From Glycine soja (taxonomy: Eukaryota; Streptophyta; Magnoliopsida; Fabales; Fabaceae): a stretch of 64,000 bases of DNA. The notes beneath the pieces are model-generated. The model ran no database searches. It was not told where the DNA came from and was given only the letters and a program-made list of their open reading frames with translations. Shown here one piece after another: positions 43,569-58,000 of the stretch; position 1 is the stretch's first letter, and each line of letters opens with the position of its first letter. The stretch spans positions 30,015,057 to 30,079,056 of the forward strand of contig NC_041007.1 of NCBI RefSeq assembly GCF_004193775.1, given 5' to 3'. Position numbers and translations under genes: made by a program.

Positions 43569-44279
43569 GATAGGCAATAACATTCATGGGGCTCCGAAAA
43601 AAGGGGGAGAATGGAGGATTGCCTTGAGGGTCCGCACTTAGGCAATCATGAAACATAGCTCCAAACTCGAAGGTGGAGTACACATGAACAGCCCTAGGCA
43701 ATAACATTCATGGGGCTCCAAAAAAGGGGGAGAATGGAGGATTGCCTTGAGGGTTCGCGCTTAGGCAATCATGAAACATAGCTCCAAACTCGAAGGTGGA
43801 AGACACGTGAACAGCGCTAGGCAATAACATACATGGGGCTCTGAAAAAGGGGGAGAATGGAGGATTATCTTGAGGGTCCGCACTTAGGCAATCATAAAAC
43901 ATAGCCCCAAACTCAAAGGTGGAGGACACATGAACAGCGCTAGGCAATAACATTCATGGGGCTCCGAAAAAGGGGGAGAATGGAGGATTCCCTTGAGGGT
44001 CCACACTTAGGCAATCATGAAGCATAGCTCCAAATTCGAAGGTGGAGGACACATGAACAACGCAACGCAATAACATTCATGGGGCTCCAAAAAAAGGGGG
44101 AGAATGGAGGATTCCCTTGAGGGTCCGCACCAAGGCAATCATGAAGCATAGCTCCAAACTCGAAGGTGGAGGACACATGAACAGCGCAAGGCAATAGCAT
44201 TCATGGGGCTCCGAAAAAAGGGGGAGAATGGAGGATTCCCTTGAGAGTCCACACTTATGCAATCATGAAGCATAGCTCC

Positions 44280-46480
44280 AAACTCGAAGGTGGAGGACAC
44301 ATGAACAGCGCTAGGAAATGACATTCATGGGGCTCCGAAGAAGGGGGAGAATGGAGAATTGCCATGAGGGTCCGCACTTAGGCAATCATGAAGCATAGCT
44401 CTAAACTCGAAGGTGGAGGACACATGAACAGCGCTAGGCAATAACATTCATGGGGCTCCGAAAAAGGGGGAGAATGAAGGATTGCACTTGAGGGTCCGCA
44501 CTTAGGAAATCATGAAACATAGCTCCAAACTCGAAGGTGGAGGACACATGAACAGCGCTAGGCAATAACATTCATGGGGCTCCGAAAAAGGGGGAGAATG
44601 GAGGATCGCCTTGAGGGTCCGCACTTAGGCAATCATAAAACATAGCTCAAAACTCGAAGGTGGAGGACACATGAAAAGCGCTAGGCAATAACATTCATTG
44701 CGCTACGAAAAGGGGAAGAATGGAGGATTTCCTTGAGGGTCCGCACGTAGGAAATCATGAAACATAGCTCCAAACTCGAAGGTGGAGGACACATGAACAG
44801 CGCCAGGCAATATTATTCATGGGGCTTCGAAAAAAGGGGGAGAATGGAGGATTGCCTTGCGGGTCCGCACTTAGGCAATCATGAAGCATAGCTCCAAACT
44901 CGAAGGTGGAGGACAAATGAACAGCGCTAGGCAACGACATTCATGGGGATCCGAAAAATGGGGAGAATAGAGGATTGCCTTGAGGGTCCGCACGTAGGCT
45001 ATCATGAAACATAGCTCCAAAATCGAAGGTGGAGGACACATGAACAGCGCTAGGCAATAACATTCATGAGGCTCCGAAAAAAGGGGAAGAATGGAGGATT
45101 GCCTTGTGGGTCAGCACTTAGGAAATCATGAAGCATAGTTCCAAACTCGAAGGTGGAGGACAAATGAACAGCGCTAGGCAACGACATTCATGGGGATCCG
45201 AAAAATGGGGTGAATAGAGGATTGCCATGAGGGTCCGCACTTAGGCAATCATGAAACATAGATCTAAACTCGAAGGTGGAGGACACATGAACAGCGCTAG
45301 GCAATAACATTCATGAGGCTCCGAAAAAAGGGGGAGGATGGAGGATTGCCTTGTGGGTCAGCACTTAGGAAATCATGAAGCATAGCTCCAAACTCGAAGG
45401 TGGAGGACAAATGAACAGCGCTAGGCAACGACATTCATGGGGATCCGAAAAATGGGGAGAATAGAGGATTGCCATGAGGGTCCGCACTTAGGCAATCATG
45501 AAGCATAGCTCTAAACTCGAAGGTGGAGGACACATGAACAGCGCTAGGCAATAACATTCATGGGGCTCCGAAAAAAAGGGGGAGGATGGAGGATTCCCTT
45601 GAGGGTCCACACTTAGGCAATCATGAAGCATAGCTCCAAACTTGAAGGTGGAGGACACATGAACAGCGCTAGGCAATGACATTCATGGGGCTTCGAAAAA
45701 GGGGGATAATGGAGGAATGCCTTGAGGGTCCACACTTAGGCAATCATGAAACATAGCTCCAAACTTGAAGGTGGAGGACACATGAACAACGCTAGGCAAT
45801 AACATTCATGGGGCTCCAAAAAAAGGGGGAGAATGGAGGATTCCCTTGAGGGTCCACACTTAGGCAATCATGAAGCATAGCTCCAAACTCGAAGGTGGAG
45901 GACACATGAACAGCGCTAGGAAATGACATTCATGGAGCTCCGAAGAAGGGGGAGAATGGAGAATTGCCATGAGGGTCCGCACTTAGGCAATCATGAAGCA
46001 TAGCTCTAAACTCGAAGGTGGAGGACACATGAACAGCGCTAGGCAATAACATTCATGGGGCTCCGAAAAAGGGGGAGAATGAAGGATTGCACTTGAGGGT
46101 CCGCACTTAGGAAATCATGAAACATAGCTCCAAACTCGAAGGTGGAGGACACATGAACAGCGCTAGGCAATAACATTCATGGGGCTCCGAAAAAGGGGGA
46201 GAATGGAGGATTGCCTTGAGGGTCCGCACTTAGGCAATCATAAAACATAGCTCAAAACTCGAAGGTGGAGGACACATGAAAAGCGCTAGGCAATAACATT
46301 CATTGCGCTCCGAAAAGGGGAAGAATGGAGGATTGCCTTGAGGGTCCGCACGTAGGAAATCATGAAACATAGCTCCAAACTCGAAGGTGGAGGACACATG
46401 AACAGCGCCAGGCAATATTATTCATGGGGCTCCGAAAAAAGGGGGAGAATGGAGGATTGCCTTGCGGGTCCGCACTTAGG
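44280..46480. repeat. 13-monomer (about 1605 bp) higher-order duplication
   Basis: AGAATGAAGGATTGCACTTG occurs at 44471 and 46076, an offset of 1605 bp. Neighbouring marks (GAAGAAGGGGGAG, the ATTATTCATGG monomer at about 44812 and 46416) keep a similar spacing. The ends are approximate. Confidence 0.7.
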
Positions 46481-48480
46481 CAATCATGAAACATAGCTCC
46501 AAACTCAAAGGTAGAGGACACATGAACAGCGCAAGCCAATAACATTTATGGGGCTCAGAAAATGGGGGAGAATGGAGGATTCCCTTGAGGGTCCACACTT
46601 AGGCAATCATGAAGCATAGCTCCAAACTTGAAGGTGGAGGACACATGAACAGCGCTAGGCAATGACATTCATTGCGCTCCGAAAAAGGGGAAGAATGGAG
46701 GATTGCCTTGAGGGTCCGCACGTAGGAAATCATGAAACATAGCTCCAAACTCGAAGGTGGAGGACACATGAACAGCGCCAGGCAATAACATTCATGGGGC
46801 TCCGAAAAAAGGGGGAGAATGGAGGATTGCCTTGCGAGTCCGCACTTAGGCAAACATGAAACATAGCTCCAAACTCAAAGGTAGAGGACACATGAACAGC
46901 GCTAGGCAATAACATTCATGGGGCTCAGAAAATGGGGGAGAATGGATGATTCCCTTGAGAGTCCACACTTAGGCAATCATGAAGCATAGATCCAAACTCG
47001 AAGGTGGAGGACACATGAACAGCGCTAGGAAATGACATTCATGGGGCTCCGAAGAAGGGGGAGAATGGAGAATTGCCATGAGGGTCCGCACTTAGGCAAT
47101 CATGAGGCATAGCTCTAAACTCGAAGGTGGAGGACACATGAACAGCGCTAGGCAATAACATTCATGGGGCTCCGAAAAAAGGGGGAGAATGGAGGATTCC
47201 CTTGAGGGTCCACACTTAGGCAATCATGAAACATAGCTCCAAACTCGAAGGTGGAGGACACATGAACAGCGCTAGGCAATAACATTCATGGGGCTCCGAA
47301 AAAAGGGGGATAATGGAGGATTCCCTTGAGGCTCCACACTTTGGCAATCATGAAGCATAGCTCCAAACTCGAAGGTGGAGGACACATGAACAGCGCTAGG
47401 AAATGACATTTATGGGGCTCCGAAAAAGGGGGAGAATGGAGGATTGCCATGAGGGTCCGCACTTAGGCAATCATGAAGCATAGCTCTAAACTCGAAGGTG
47501 GAGGACACATGAACAGCTCTAGGCAATAACATTCATGGGGCTCCGAACAAAGGGTGAGGATGGAGGATTCCCTTGAGGGTCCACACTTAGGCAATCATGA
47601 AACATAGCTCCAAACTCGAAAGTGGAGGACACATGAACAGCGCTAGGCAATGACATTCATGGGGCTCCGAAAAAGGGGAAGAATGGAGGATTGCCTTGTG
47701 GGTCCGCACTTAGGAAATCATGAAACATAGCTCCAAACTCGAAGGTTTAGGACAAATGAACAGCGCTAGGCAATAACATTCATGGGGATCCAAAAAAGGG
47801 GAAGAAAGGAGGATTCCCTAGAGGGTCCGCACTTAGGCTATCATGAAGCATAGCTCCAAACTCGAAGGTGGAGGACAAATGAACAGCGCTAGGCAATGAC
47901 ATTCATGGGGATCCGAAAAAGGGGGAGAATAGAGGATTGCCTTGAGGGTCGCACGTAGGCTATCATGAAACATAGCTCCAAACTCGAAGGTGGAGGACAC
48001 ATGAACAGCGCTAGGCAATAACATTCATGGGGCTCCGAAAAAAGAGGAAGAATGGAGGATTGCCTTGTGGGTCAGAACTTAGGAAATCATGAAGCATAGC
48101 TCCAAACTCGAAGGTGGAGGACAAATGAACAGCGCTAGGCAACGACATTCATGGGGATCCGAAAAATGGGGAGAATAGAGGATTGCCATGAGGGTCCGCA
48201 CTTAGGCAATCATGAAGCATAGCTCTAAACTCGAAGGTGGAGGACACATGAACAGCGCTAGGCAATAACATTCATGGGGCTCCGAAAAAAGGGGGAGAAT
48301 GGAGGATTCCCTTGAGGGTCCACACTTAGGAAATCATGAAGCATAGCTCCAAACTTGAAGGTAGAGGACACATGAACAGCGCTAGGCAATGACATTCATG
48401 GGGCTCCGAAAAAGGTGGATAATGGAGGATTGCCTTGAGGGTCCACACTTAGGCAATCATGAAACATAGCTCAAAACTTG

Positions 48481-51400
48481 AAGGTGGAGGACACATGAAC
48501 AACGCTAGGCAATAACATTCATGGGGCTCCGAAAAAAGGGGGAGAATGGAGGATTCCCTTGAGGGTCCACACTTAGGCAATCATGAAGCATAGCTCCAAA
48601 CTCAAAGGTGGAGGACACATGAAGAGCGCTAGGAAATGACATTCATGGGGCTCCGAAGAAGGGGGAGAATGGAGAATTGCCATGAGGGTCCGCACTTAGG
48701 CAATCATGAAGCATAGCTCTAAACTCGAAGGTGGAGGACACATGAACAGCGCTAGGCAATAACATTCATGGGGCTCCGAAAAAAGGGGGAGAATGGAGGA
48801 TTCCCTTGAGGGTCCACACTTAGGAAATCATGAAACATAGCTCCAAACTCGAAGGTGGAGGACACATGAACAGCGCTAGGCAATAAGATTCATGGGGATC
48901 CAAAAAAGGGGAAGAAAGGAGGATTGCCTAGAGGGTCCGCACTTAGGCTATCATGAAGCATAGCTCCAAACTCGAAGGTGGAGGACAAATGAACAGCGCT
49001 AGGCAATGACATTCATGGGGATCCGAAAAAGGGGGAGAATAGAGGATTGCCTTGAGGGTCCGCACGTAGGCTATCATGAAACATAGCTCCAAACTCGAAG
49101 GTGGAGGACACATGAACAGCGCTAGGCAATAACATTAATGGCGCTCCGAAAAAAGAGGAAGAATGGAGGATTGCCTTGTGGGTCAGAACTTAGGAAATCA
49201 TGAAGCATAGCTCCAAACTCGAAGGTGGAGGACAAATGAACAGCGCTAGGCAACGACATTCATGGGGATCCGAAAAATGGGGAGAATAGAGGATTGCCAT
49301 GAGGGTCCGCACTTAGGCAATCATGAAGCATAGCTCTAAACTCGAAGGTGGAGGACACATGAACAGCGCTAGGCAATAACATTCATGGGGCTCCGAAAAA
49401 AGGGGGAGAATGGAGGATTCCCTTGAGGGTCCACACTTAGGCAATCATGAAGCATAGCTCCAAACTTGAAGGTGGAGGACACATGAACAGCGCTAGGCAA
49501 TGACATTCATGGGGCTCCGAAAAAGGTGGATAATGGAGGATTGCCTTGAGGGTCCACACTTAGGCAATCATGAAACATAGCTATAAACTTGAAGGTGGAG
49601 GACACATGAACAACGCTAGGCAATAACATTCATGGGGCTCCGAAAAAAGGGGGAGAATGGAGGATTCCCTTGAGGGTCCACACTTAGGCAATCATGAAGC
49701 ATAGCTCCAAACTCAAAGGTGGAGGACACATGAACAGCGCTAGGAAATGACATTCATGGGGCTCCGAAGAAGGGGGAGAATGGAGAATTGCCATGAGGGT
49801 CCGCACTTAGGCAATCATGAAGCATAGCTCTAAACTCGATGGTGGAGGACACATGAACAGCGCTAGGCAATAACATTCATGGGGCTCCGAAAAAAGGGGG
49901 AGAATGGAGGATTCCCTTGAGGGTCCACACTTAGGAAATCATGAAACATAGCTCCAAACTCGAAGGTGGAGGACACATGAACAGCGCTAGGCAATAAGAT
50001 TCATGGGGCTCCGAAAAAAGGGGGAGAATGGAGGATTCCCTTGAGGCTCCACACTTAGGCAATCATGAAGCATAGCTCCAAACTCGAATGTTTAGGACAA
50101 ATGAACAGCGCAAGGCAATAACATTCATGGGGATCCAAAAAAGGGGAAGAAAGGAGGATTGCCTAGAGGGTCCGCACTTAGGCTATCATGAAGCATAGCT
50201 CCAAACTCGAAGATGGAGGACAAATGAACAGCGCTAGGCAATAACATTCATGGGGCTCCGAAAAAAGGGGGAGAATGGAGGATTGCCTAGAGGGTCCGGA
50301 CTTAGGCAATCATGAAACATAGCTCCAAACTCGAAGGTGGAGGACACATGAACAGCGCTAGGCAATAACATTCATGGGGCTCCGAAAAAAGGGGGAGAAT
50401 GGAGGATTCCCTTGAGGGTCCACACTTAGGAAATCATGAAACATAGCTCCAAACTCGAAGGTGGAGGACACATGAACAGCGCTAGGCAATAAGATTCATG
50501 GGGATCCAAAAAAGGGGAAGAAAGGAGGATTGCCTAGAGGGTCCGCACTTAGGCTATCATGAAGCATAGCTCCAAACTCGAAGGTGGAGGACACATGAAC
50601 AACGCTAGGCAATAACATTCATGGGGCTCCGAAAAAAGGGGGAGAATGGAGGATTCCCTTGAGGGTCCACACTTAGGCAATCATGAAGCATAGCTCCAAA
50701 CTCAAAGGTGGAGGACACATGAAGAGCGCTAGGAAATGACATTCATGGGGCTCCGAAGAAGGGGGAGAATGGAGAATTGCCATGAGGGTCCGCACTTAGG
50801 CAATATTGAAGCATAGCTCTAAACTCGAAGGTGGAGGACACATGAACAGCGCTAGGCAATAACATTCATGGGGCTCCGAAAAAAGGGGGAGAATGGAGGA
50901 TTCCCTTGAGGGTCCACACTTAGGAAATCATGAAACATAGCTCCAAACTCGAAGGTGGAGGACACATGAACAGCGCTAGGCAATAAGATTCATGGGGATC
51001 CAAAAAAGGGGAAGAAAGGAGGATTGCCTAGAGGGTCCGCACTTAGGCTATCATGAAGCATAGCTCCAAACTCGAAGGTGGAGGACAAATGAACAGCGCT
51101 AGGCAATGACATTCATGGGGATCCGAAAAAGGGGGAGAATAGAGGATTGCCTTGAGGGTCCGCACGTAGGCTATCATGAAACATAGCTCCAAACTCGAAG
51201 GTGGAAGACACATGAACAGCGCTAGGCAATAACATTCATGGCGCTCCGAAAAAAGAGGAAGAATGGAGGATTGCCTTGTGGGTCAGAACTTAGGAAATCA
51301 TGAAGCATAGCTCCAAACTCGAAGGTGGAGGACAAATGAACAGCGCTAGGCAACGACATTCATGGGGATCCGAAAAATGGGGAGAATAGAGGATTGCCAT

Positions 51401-52680
51401 GAGGGTCCGCACTTAGGCAATCATGAAGCATAGCTCTAAACTCGAAGGTGGAGGACACATGAACAGCGCTAGGCAATAACATTCATGGTGCTCCGAAAAA
51501 AGGGGGAGAATGGAGGATTCCCTTGAGGGTCCACACTTAGGCAATCATGAAGCATAGCTCCAAACTTGAAGGTGGAGGACACATGAACAGCGCTAGGCAA
51601 TGACATTCATGGGGCTCCGAAAAAGGTGGATAATGGAGGATTGCCTTGAGGGTCCACACTTAGGCAATCATGAAACATAGCTCCAAACTTGAAGGTGGAG
51701 GACACATGAACAACGCTAGGCAATAACATTCATGGGGCTCCGAAAAAAGGGGGAGAATGGAGGATTCCCTTGAGGGTCCACACTTAGGCAATCATGAAGC
51801 ATAGCTCCAAACTCAAAGGTGGAGGACACATGAACAGCGCAAGGAAATGACATTCATGGGGCTCCGAAGAAGGGGGAGAATGGAGAATTGCCATGAGGGT
51901 CCGCACTTAGGCAATCATGAAGCATAGCTCTAAACTCGAAGGTGGAGGACACATGAACAGCGCTAGGCAATAACATTCATGGGGCTCCGAAAAAAGGGGG
52001 AGAATGGAGGATTCCCTTGAGGGTCCACACTTAGGAAATCATGAAACATAGCTCCAAACTCGAAGGTGGAGGACACATGAACAGCGCTAGGCAATAAGAT
52101 TCATGGGGCTCCGAAAAAAGGGGGAGAATGGAGGATTCCCTTGAGGCTCCACACTTAGGCAATCATGAAGCATAGCTCCAAACTCGAATGTTTAGGACAA
52201 ATGAACAGCGCAAGGCAATAACATTCATGGGGATCCAAAAAAGGGGAAGAAAGGAGGATTGCCTAGAGGGTCCGCACTTAGGCTATCATGAAGCATAGCT
52301 CCAAACTCGAAGATGGAGGACATATGAACAGCGCTAGGCAATAACATTCATGGGGCTCCGAAAAAAGGGGGAGAATGGAGGATTGCCTAGAGGGTCCGGA
52401 CTTAGGCAATCATGAAACATAGCTCCAAACTCGAAGGTGGAGGACACATGAACAGCGCTAGGCAATAACATTCATGGGGCTCCGAAAAAAGGGGGAGAAT
52501 GGAGGATTCCCTTGAGGGTCCACACTTAGGAAATCATGAAACATAGCTCCAAACTCGAAGGTGGAGGACACATGAACAGCGCTAGGCAATAAGATTCATG
52601 GGGATCCAAAAAAGGGGAAGAAAGGAGGATTGCCTAGAGGGTCCGCACTTAGGCTATCATGAAGCATAGCTCCAAACTCG
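48481..52680. repeat. 17-monomer (2100 bp) higher-order tandem duplication
   Basis: 48481-50580 and 50581-52680 match base for base over most of their length, at an offset of exactly 2100. Few differences were seen (for example CAATCATG against CAATATTG at 50804). Similarity falls off just outside both ends. Confidence 0.88.
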
Positions 52681-55060
52681 AAGGTGGAGGACAAATGAAC
52701 AGCGCTAGGCAATGACATTCATGGGGATCCGAAAAAGGGTGAGAATAGAGGATTGCCTTGAGGGTCCGCACGTAGGCTATCATGAAACATAGCTCCAAAC
52801 TCGAAGGTGGAGGACACATGAACAGCGCTAGGCAATAACATTCATGGCGCTCCGAAAAAAGAGGAAGAATGGAGGATTGCCTTGTGGGTCAGAACTTAGG
52901 AAATCATGAAGCATAGCTCCAAACTCGAAGGTGGAGGACAAATGAACAGCGCTAGGCAACGACATTCATGGGGATCCGAAAAATGGGGAGAATAGAGGAT
53001 TGCCATGAGGGTCCGCACTTTGGCAATCATGAAGCATAGCTCTAAACTCGAAGGTGGAGGACACATGAACAGCGCTAGGCAATAACATTCATGGGTCTCC
53101 GAAAAAAGGGGGAGAATGGAGGATTCCCTTGAGGGTCCACACTTAGGCAATCATGAATCATAGCTCCAAACTTGAAGGTGGAGGACACATGAAAAGCGCT
53201 AGGCAATGACATTCATGGGGCTTCGAAAAAAGGGGATAATGGAGGATTGCCTTGAGAGTCCACACTTAGGCAATCATGAAACATAGCTCCAAACTCGAAG
53301 GTGGAGGACACATGAACAACGCTAGGCAATAACATTCACGGGGCTCCGAAAAAAGGGGGAGAATGGAGGATTCCCTTGAGGGTCCACACTTAGGCAATCA
53401 TGAAGCATAGCTCCAAACTCGAAGGTGGAGGACACATGAACAGCGCAAGGAAATGACATTCATGGGGCTCCGAAAAAGGGGGAGAATGGAGGATTGCCAT
53501 GAGGGTCCGCACTTAGGCAATCATGAAGCATAGCTCTAAACTCGAAGGTGGAGGACACATGAACAGCGCTAGCCAATAACATTCATGGGGCTCCGAAAAA
53601 AGGGGGAGAATGGAGGATTCCCTTGAGGGTCCACACTTAGGCAATCATGAAGCATAGCTCCAAACTCGAAGGTGGAGGACACATGAACAGCGCTAGGCAA
53701 TAACATTCATGGGGCTCCGAAAAAAGGGGATAATGGAGGATTGCCTAGAGGGTCCGCACTTAGGCAATCATGAAACATAGCTCCAAACTCGAAGGTGGAG
53801 GACACATGAACAGCGCTAGGCAATAAAATTCATGGGGCTCCGAAAAAAGGGGAAGAATGGAGGATTGCCTTGTGGGTCAGCACTTAGGAAATCATGAAGC
53901 ATAGCTCCAAACTCGAAGGTGGAGGACAAATGAACATCGCTAGGCAAGGACATTTATGGGGATCTGAAAAATGGGGAGAATAGAGGATTGCCATGAGGGT
54001 CCGCACTTAGGCAATCATGAAGCATAGCTCTAAACTCGAAGGTGGAGGACACATGAACAGCGCTAGGCAATGACATTCATGGGGCTCCGAAAAAAGGGGG
54101 AGAATGGAGGATTCCCTTGAGGGTCCACACTTAGGCAATCATGATGCATAGCTCGAAACTTGATGGTGGAGGACACATGAACAGCGCTAGGCAATGACAT
54201 TCATGGGGCTCCGAAAAAGGTGGATAATGGAGGATTGCCTTGAGGGTCCACACTTAGGCAATCATGAAACATAGCTCCAAACTTGAAGGTGGAGGACACA
54301 TGAACAACGCTAGGCAATAACATTTATGGGGCTCCAAAAAAGGGGAAGAAAGGAGGATTGCCTAGAGGGTCCGCACTTATGCAATCATGAAACATAGCTC
54401 CAAGCTCGAAGGTGGAGGACACATGAACAGCGCTAGGCAATGACATTCATGGGGCTCCGAAAAAGGGGAAGAATTGATGATTGCCTTGTGGGTCCGCACT
54501 TAGGAAATCATGAAACATAGCTCCAAACTCGAAGGTGGAGGACAAATGAACAGCGCTAGGCAATGATATTCATGGGGATCCGAAAAAGGGGGAGAATAGA
54601 GGATTGCCTCGAGGGTCCGCACTTAGGAAATCATAAAACATAGCTCCAAACTCGAAGGTGGAGGACAAATGAACAGCAATAGGCAATGACATTCATTGGG
54701 ATCCGAAAAAGGGGGAGAATAGAGGATTGCCTTGAGGGTCCGCACTTAGGCTATCATGAAACATAGCTCCAAACTCGAAGGTGGAGGACACATGAACAGC
54801 GCTAGGCATTAACATTCATGGGGCTCCGAAAAAGGGGCCGAATGGAGGATTGCCTTCTGGGTCTGCACTTATGAAATCATGAAACATAGCTCCAAACTCG
54901 AAGGTGGAGGACAAATGAACAGCGCTAGGCAATGACATTCATGGGGATCCGAAAAAGGGGGAGAATAGAGGATTGCCTTGAGGGTCCGCACGTAGGCTAT
55001 CATGAAACATAGCTCCAAACTCGAAGGTGGAGGACACATGAACAGCGCTAAGCAATAACA

Positions 55061-58000
55061 TTCATGGGGCTCCGAAAAAGGGGAAGAAAGGAGGATTGCC
55101 TAGAGGGTCCGCACTTAGGCAATCATGAAACATAGCTCCAAACTCGAAGGGGGACGACAAATAAACAGCGCTAGGAAATATCATTCATGGGGCTCCGAAA
55201 AAGGGGCCGAATGGAGGATTTCCTTGTGGGTCTGCACTTATGAAATCATGAAACATAGCTCCAAACTCGAAGGTGGAGGACAAATGAACAGCGCTAGGCA
55301 ATGACATTCATGGGGATCCGAAAAAGGGGGAGAATAGAGGATTGCCTTGAGGGTCCGCACTTAGGTAATCATGAAACATAGCTCCAAACTCGAAGGTGGA
55401 GGACACATCAACAGCGCTAGGCAATAACATTCATGGGGCTCCGAAAAAGGGGAAGAAAGGAGGATTGCCTTGAGGGTCCGCACTTAGGCAATCATGAAAC
55501 ATAGCTCCAAACTCGAAGGGGGACGACCAATGAAAAGCGCTAGGAAATAACATTCATGGGGATCCGAAAAAGGGGGAGAATGGAGGATTGCCTTGAGGGT
55601 CCGCACTTAGGTAATCATGAAACACAGCTCCAAACTCGTAGGTGGAGGACACATGAACAACGCTAGGCAATAACATTCATGGGGTTCCGAAAAAGGGGGA
55701 GAATGGAGGATTGCCTTGAGGGTCTGCACTTAGACAATCATAAAACATAGCTCCAAACTCGAAGGTGGAGGACACATGAATAGCGATAGGCAATAAAATT
55801 CAAGGGGCTCCGAAAAAAGGGGGAGAATGGAGGATTGGCTTGAGGGTCTGCACTTAGGCAATCATGAAGCATAGCTCTAAACTCGAAGGTGGAGGACACA
55901 TGAACAGCGCTAGGCAATAACATTCATGGGGCTCCGAAAAAAGGGGGAGAATGGAGGATTCCCTTGAGGGTCCAAAATTAGGCAATCATGAAGCATAGCT
56001 CCAAACGCGAAGGTGGAGGACACATGAACAGCGCTAGGAAATGACATTCATGGGGCTCCGAAAAAGGGGGAGAATGGAGGATTGCCTTAAGGGTCCGCAC
56101 TTAGGCAATCATGAAGCATAGCTCTAAACTCGAAGGTGGAGGACACATGAACAGCGCTAGGCAATAACATTCATGGGGCTCCAAAAAAAGGGGGAGAATG
56201 GAGGATTCCCTTAAGGGTCCACACTTAGGCAATCATGAAGCATAGCTCCAAACTCGAAGGTGGAGGACACATGAACAGCGCTAGGAAATGACATTCATGG
56301 GGCTCCGAAAAAGGGGGAGAATGGAGGATTGCCATGAGTGTCCGCACTTAGGCAATCATGAAGCATAGCTCTAAACTCGAAGGTGGAGGACACATAAACA
56401 GCGCTAGGCAATAACATTCATGGGGCTCCGAAAAAAGGGGGAGAATGGAGGATTCCCTTGAGGGTCCACACTTAGGCAATCATGATACATAGCTCCAAAC
56501 TCGAAGGTGGAGGACAAATGAGCAGCGCTAGGCAATAACATTCATGGGGCTCCGAAAAAGGGGAAGAATGGAGGATTGCCTAGAGGGTCCGCACTTAGGC
56601 AATCATTAAACATAGCTTCAAACTCGAAGGTGGAGGACACATGAACAGCGCTAGGCAATGACATTCATGGGGCTCCGAAAAAGCGGGAGAATGGAGGATT
56701 GCCTTGAGGGTCCGCACTTAGGCAATAATAAAACATAGCTCCAAACTCGAAGGTGGAAGACACATGAATAGCGATAGGCAATAACATTCATGGGGCTCCG
56801 AAAAAAGGGGGAGAATGGAGGATTGGCTTGAGGGTCTACACTTAGGCAATCATGAAGCATAGCTCTAAACTCGAAGGTGGAGGACACATGAACAGTGCTA
56901 GGCAATAACATTCATGGGGCTCCGAAAAAGGGGAAGAAAGGAGGATTGCCTAGAGGGTCCGCACTTAGGCAATCATGAAACATAGCTCCAAACTCGAAGG
57001 GGGACGACAAATAAACAGCGCTAGGAAATATCATTCATGGGGCTCCGAAAAAGGGGCCGAATGGAGGATTTCCTTGTGGGTCTGCACTTATGAAATCATG
57101 AAACATAGCTCCAAACTCGAAGGTGGAGGACAAATGAACAGCGCTAGGCAATGACATTCATGGGGATCCGAAAAAGGGGGAGAATAGAGGATTGCCTTGA
57201 GGGTCCGCACTTAGGTAATCATGAAACATAGCTCCAAACTCGAAGGTGGAGGACACATCAACAGCGCTAGGCAATAACATTCATGGGGCTCCGAAAAAGG
57301 GGAAGAAAGGAGGATTGCCTTGAGGGTCCGCACTTAGGCAATCATGAAACATAGCTCCAAACTCGAAGGGGGACGACCAATGAAAAGCGCTAGGAAATAA
57401 CATTCATGGGGATCCGAAAAAGGGGGAGAATGGAGGATTGCCTTGAGGGTCCGCACTTAGGTAATCATGAAACACAGCTCCAAACTCGTAGGTGGAGGAC
57501 ACATGAACAACGCTAGGCAATAACATTCATGGGGTTCCGAAAAAGGGGGAGAATGGAGGATTGCCTTGAGGGTCTGCACTTAGACAATCATAAAACATAG
57601 CTCCAAACTCGAAGGTGGAGGACACATGAATAGCGATAGGCAATAAAATTCAAGGGGCTCCGAAAAAAGGGGGAGAATGGAGGATTGGCTTGAGGGTCTG
57701 CACTTAGGCAATCATGAAGCATAGCTCTAAACTCGAAGGTGGAGGACACATGAACAGCGCTAGGCAATAACATTCATGGGGCTCCGAAAAAAGGGGGAGA
57801 ATGGAGGATTCCCTTGAGGGTCCAAAATTAGGCAATCATGAAGCATAGCTCCAAACGCGAAGGTGGAGGACACATGAACAGCGCTAGGAAATGACATTCA
57901 TGGGGCTCCGAAAAAGGGGGAGAATGGAGGATTGCCTTAAGGGTCCGCACTTAGGCAATCATGAAGCATAGCTCTAAACTCGAAGGTGGAGGACACATGA

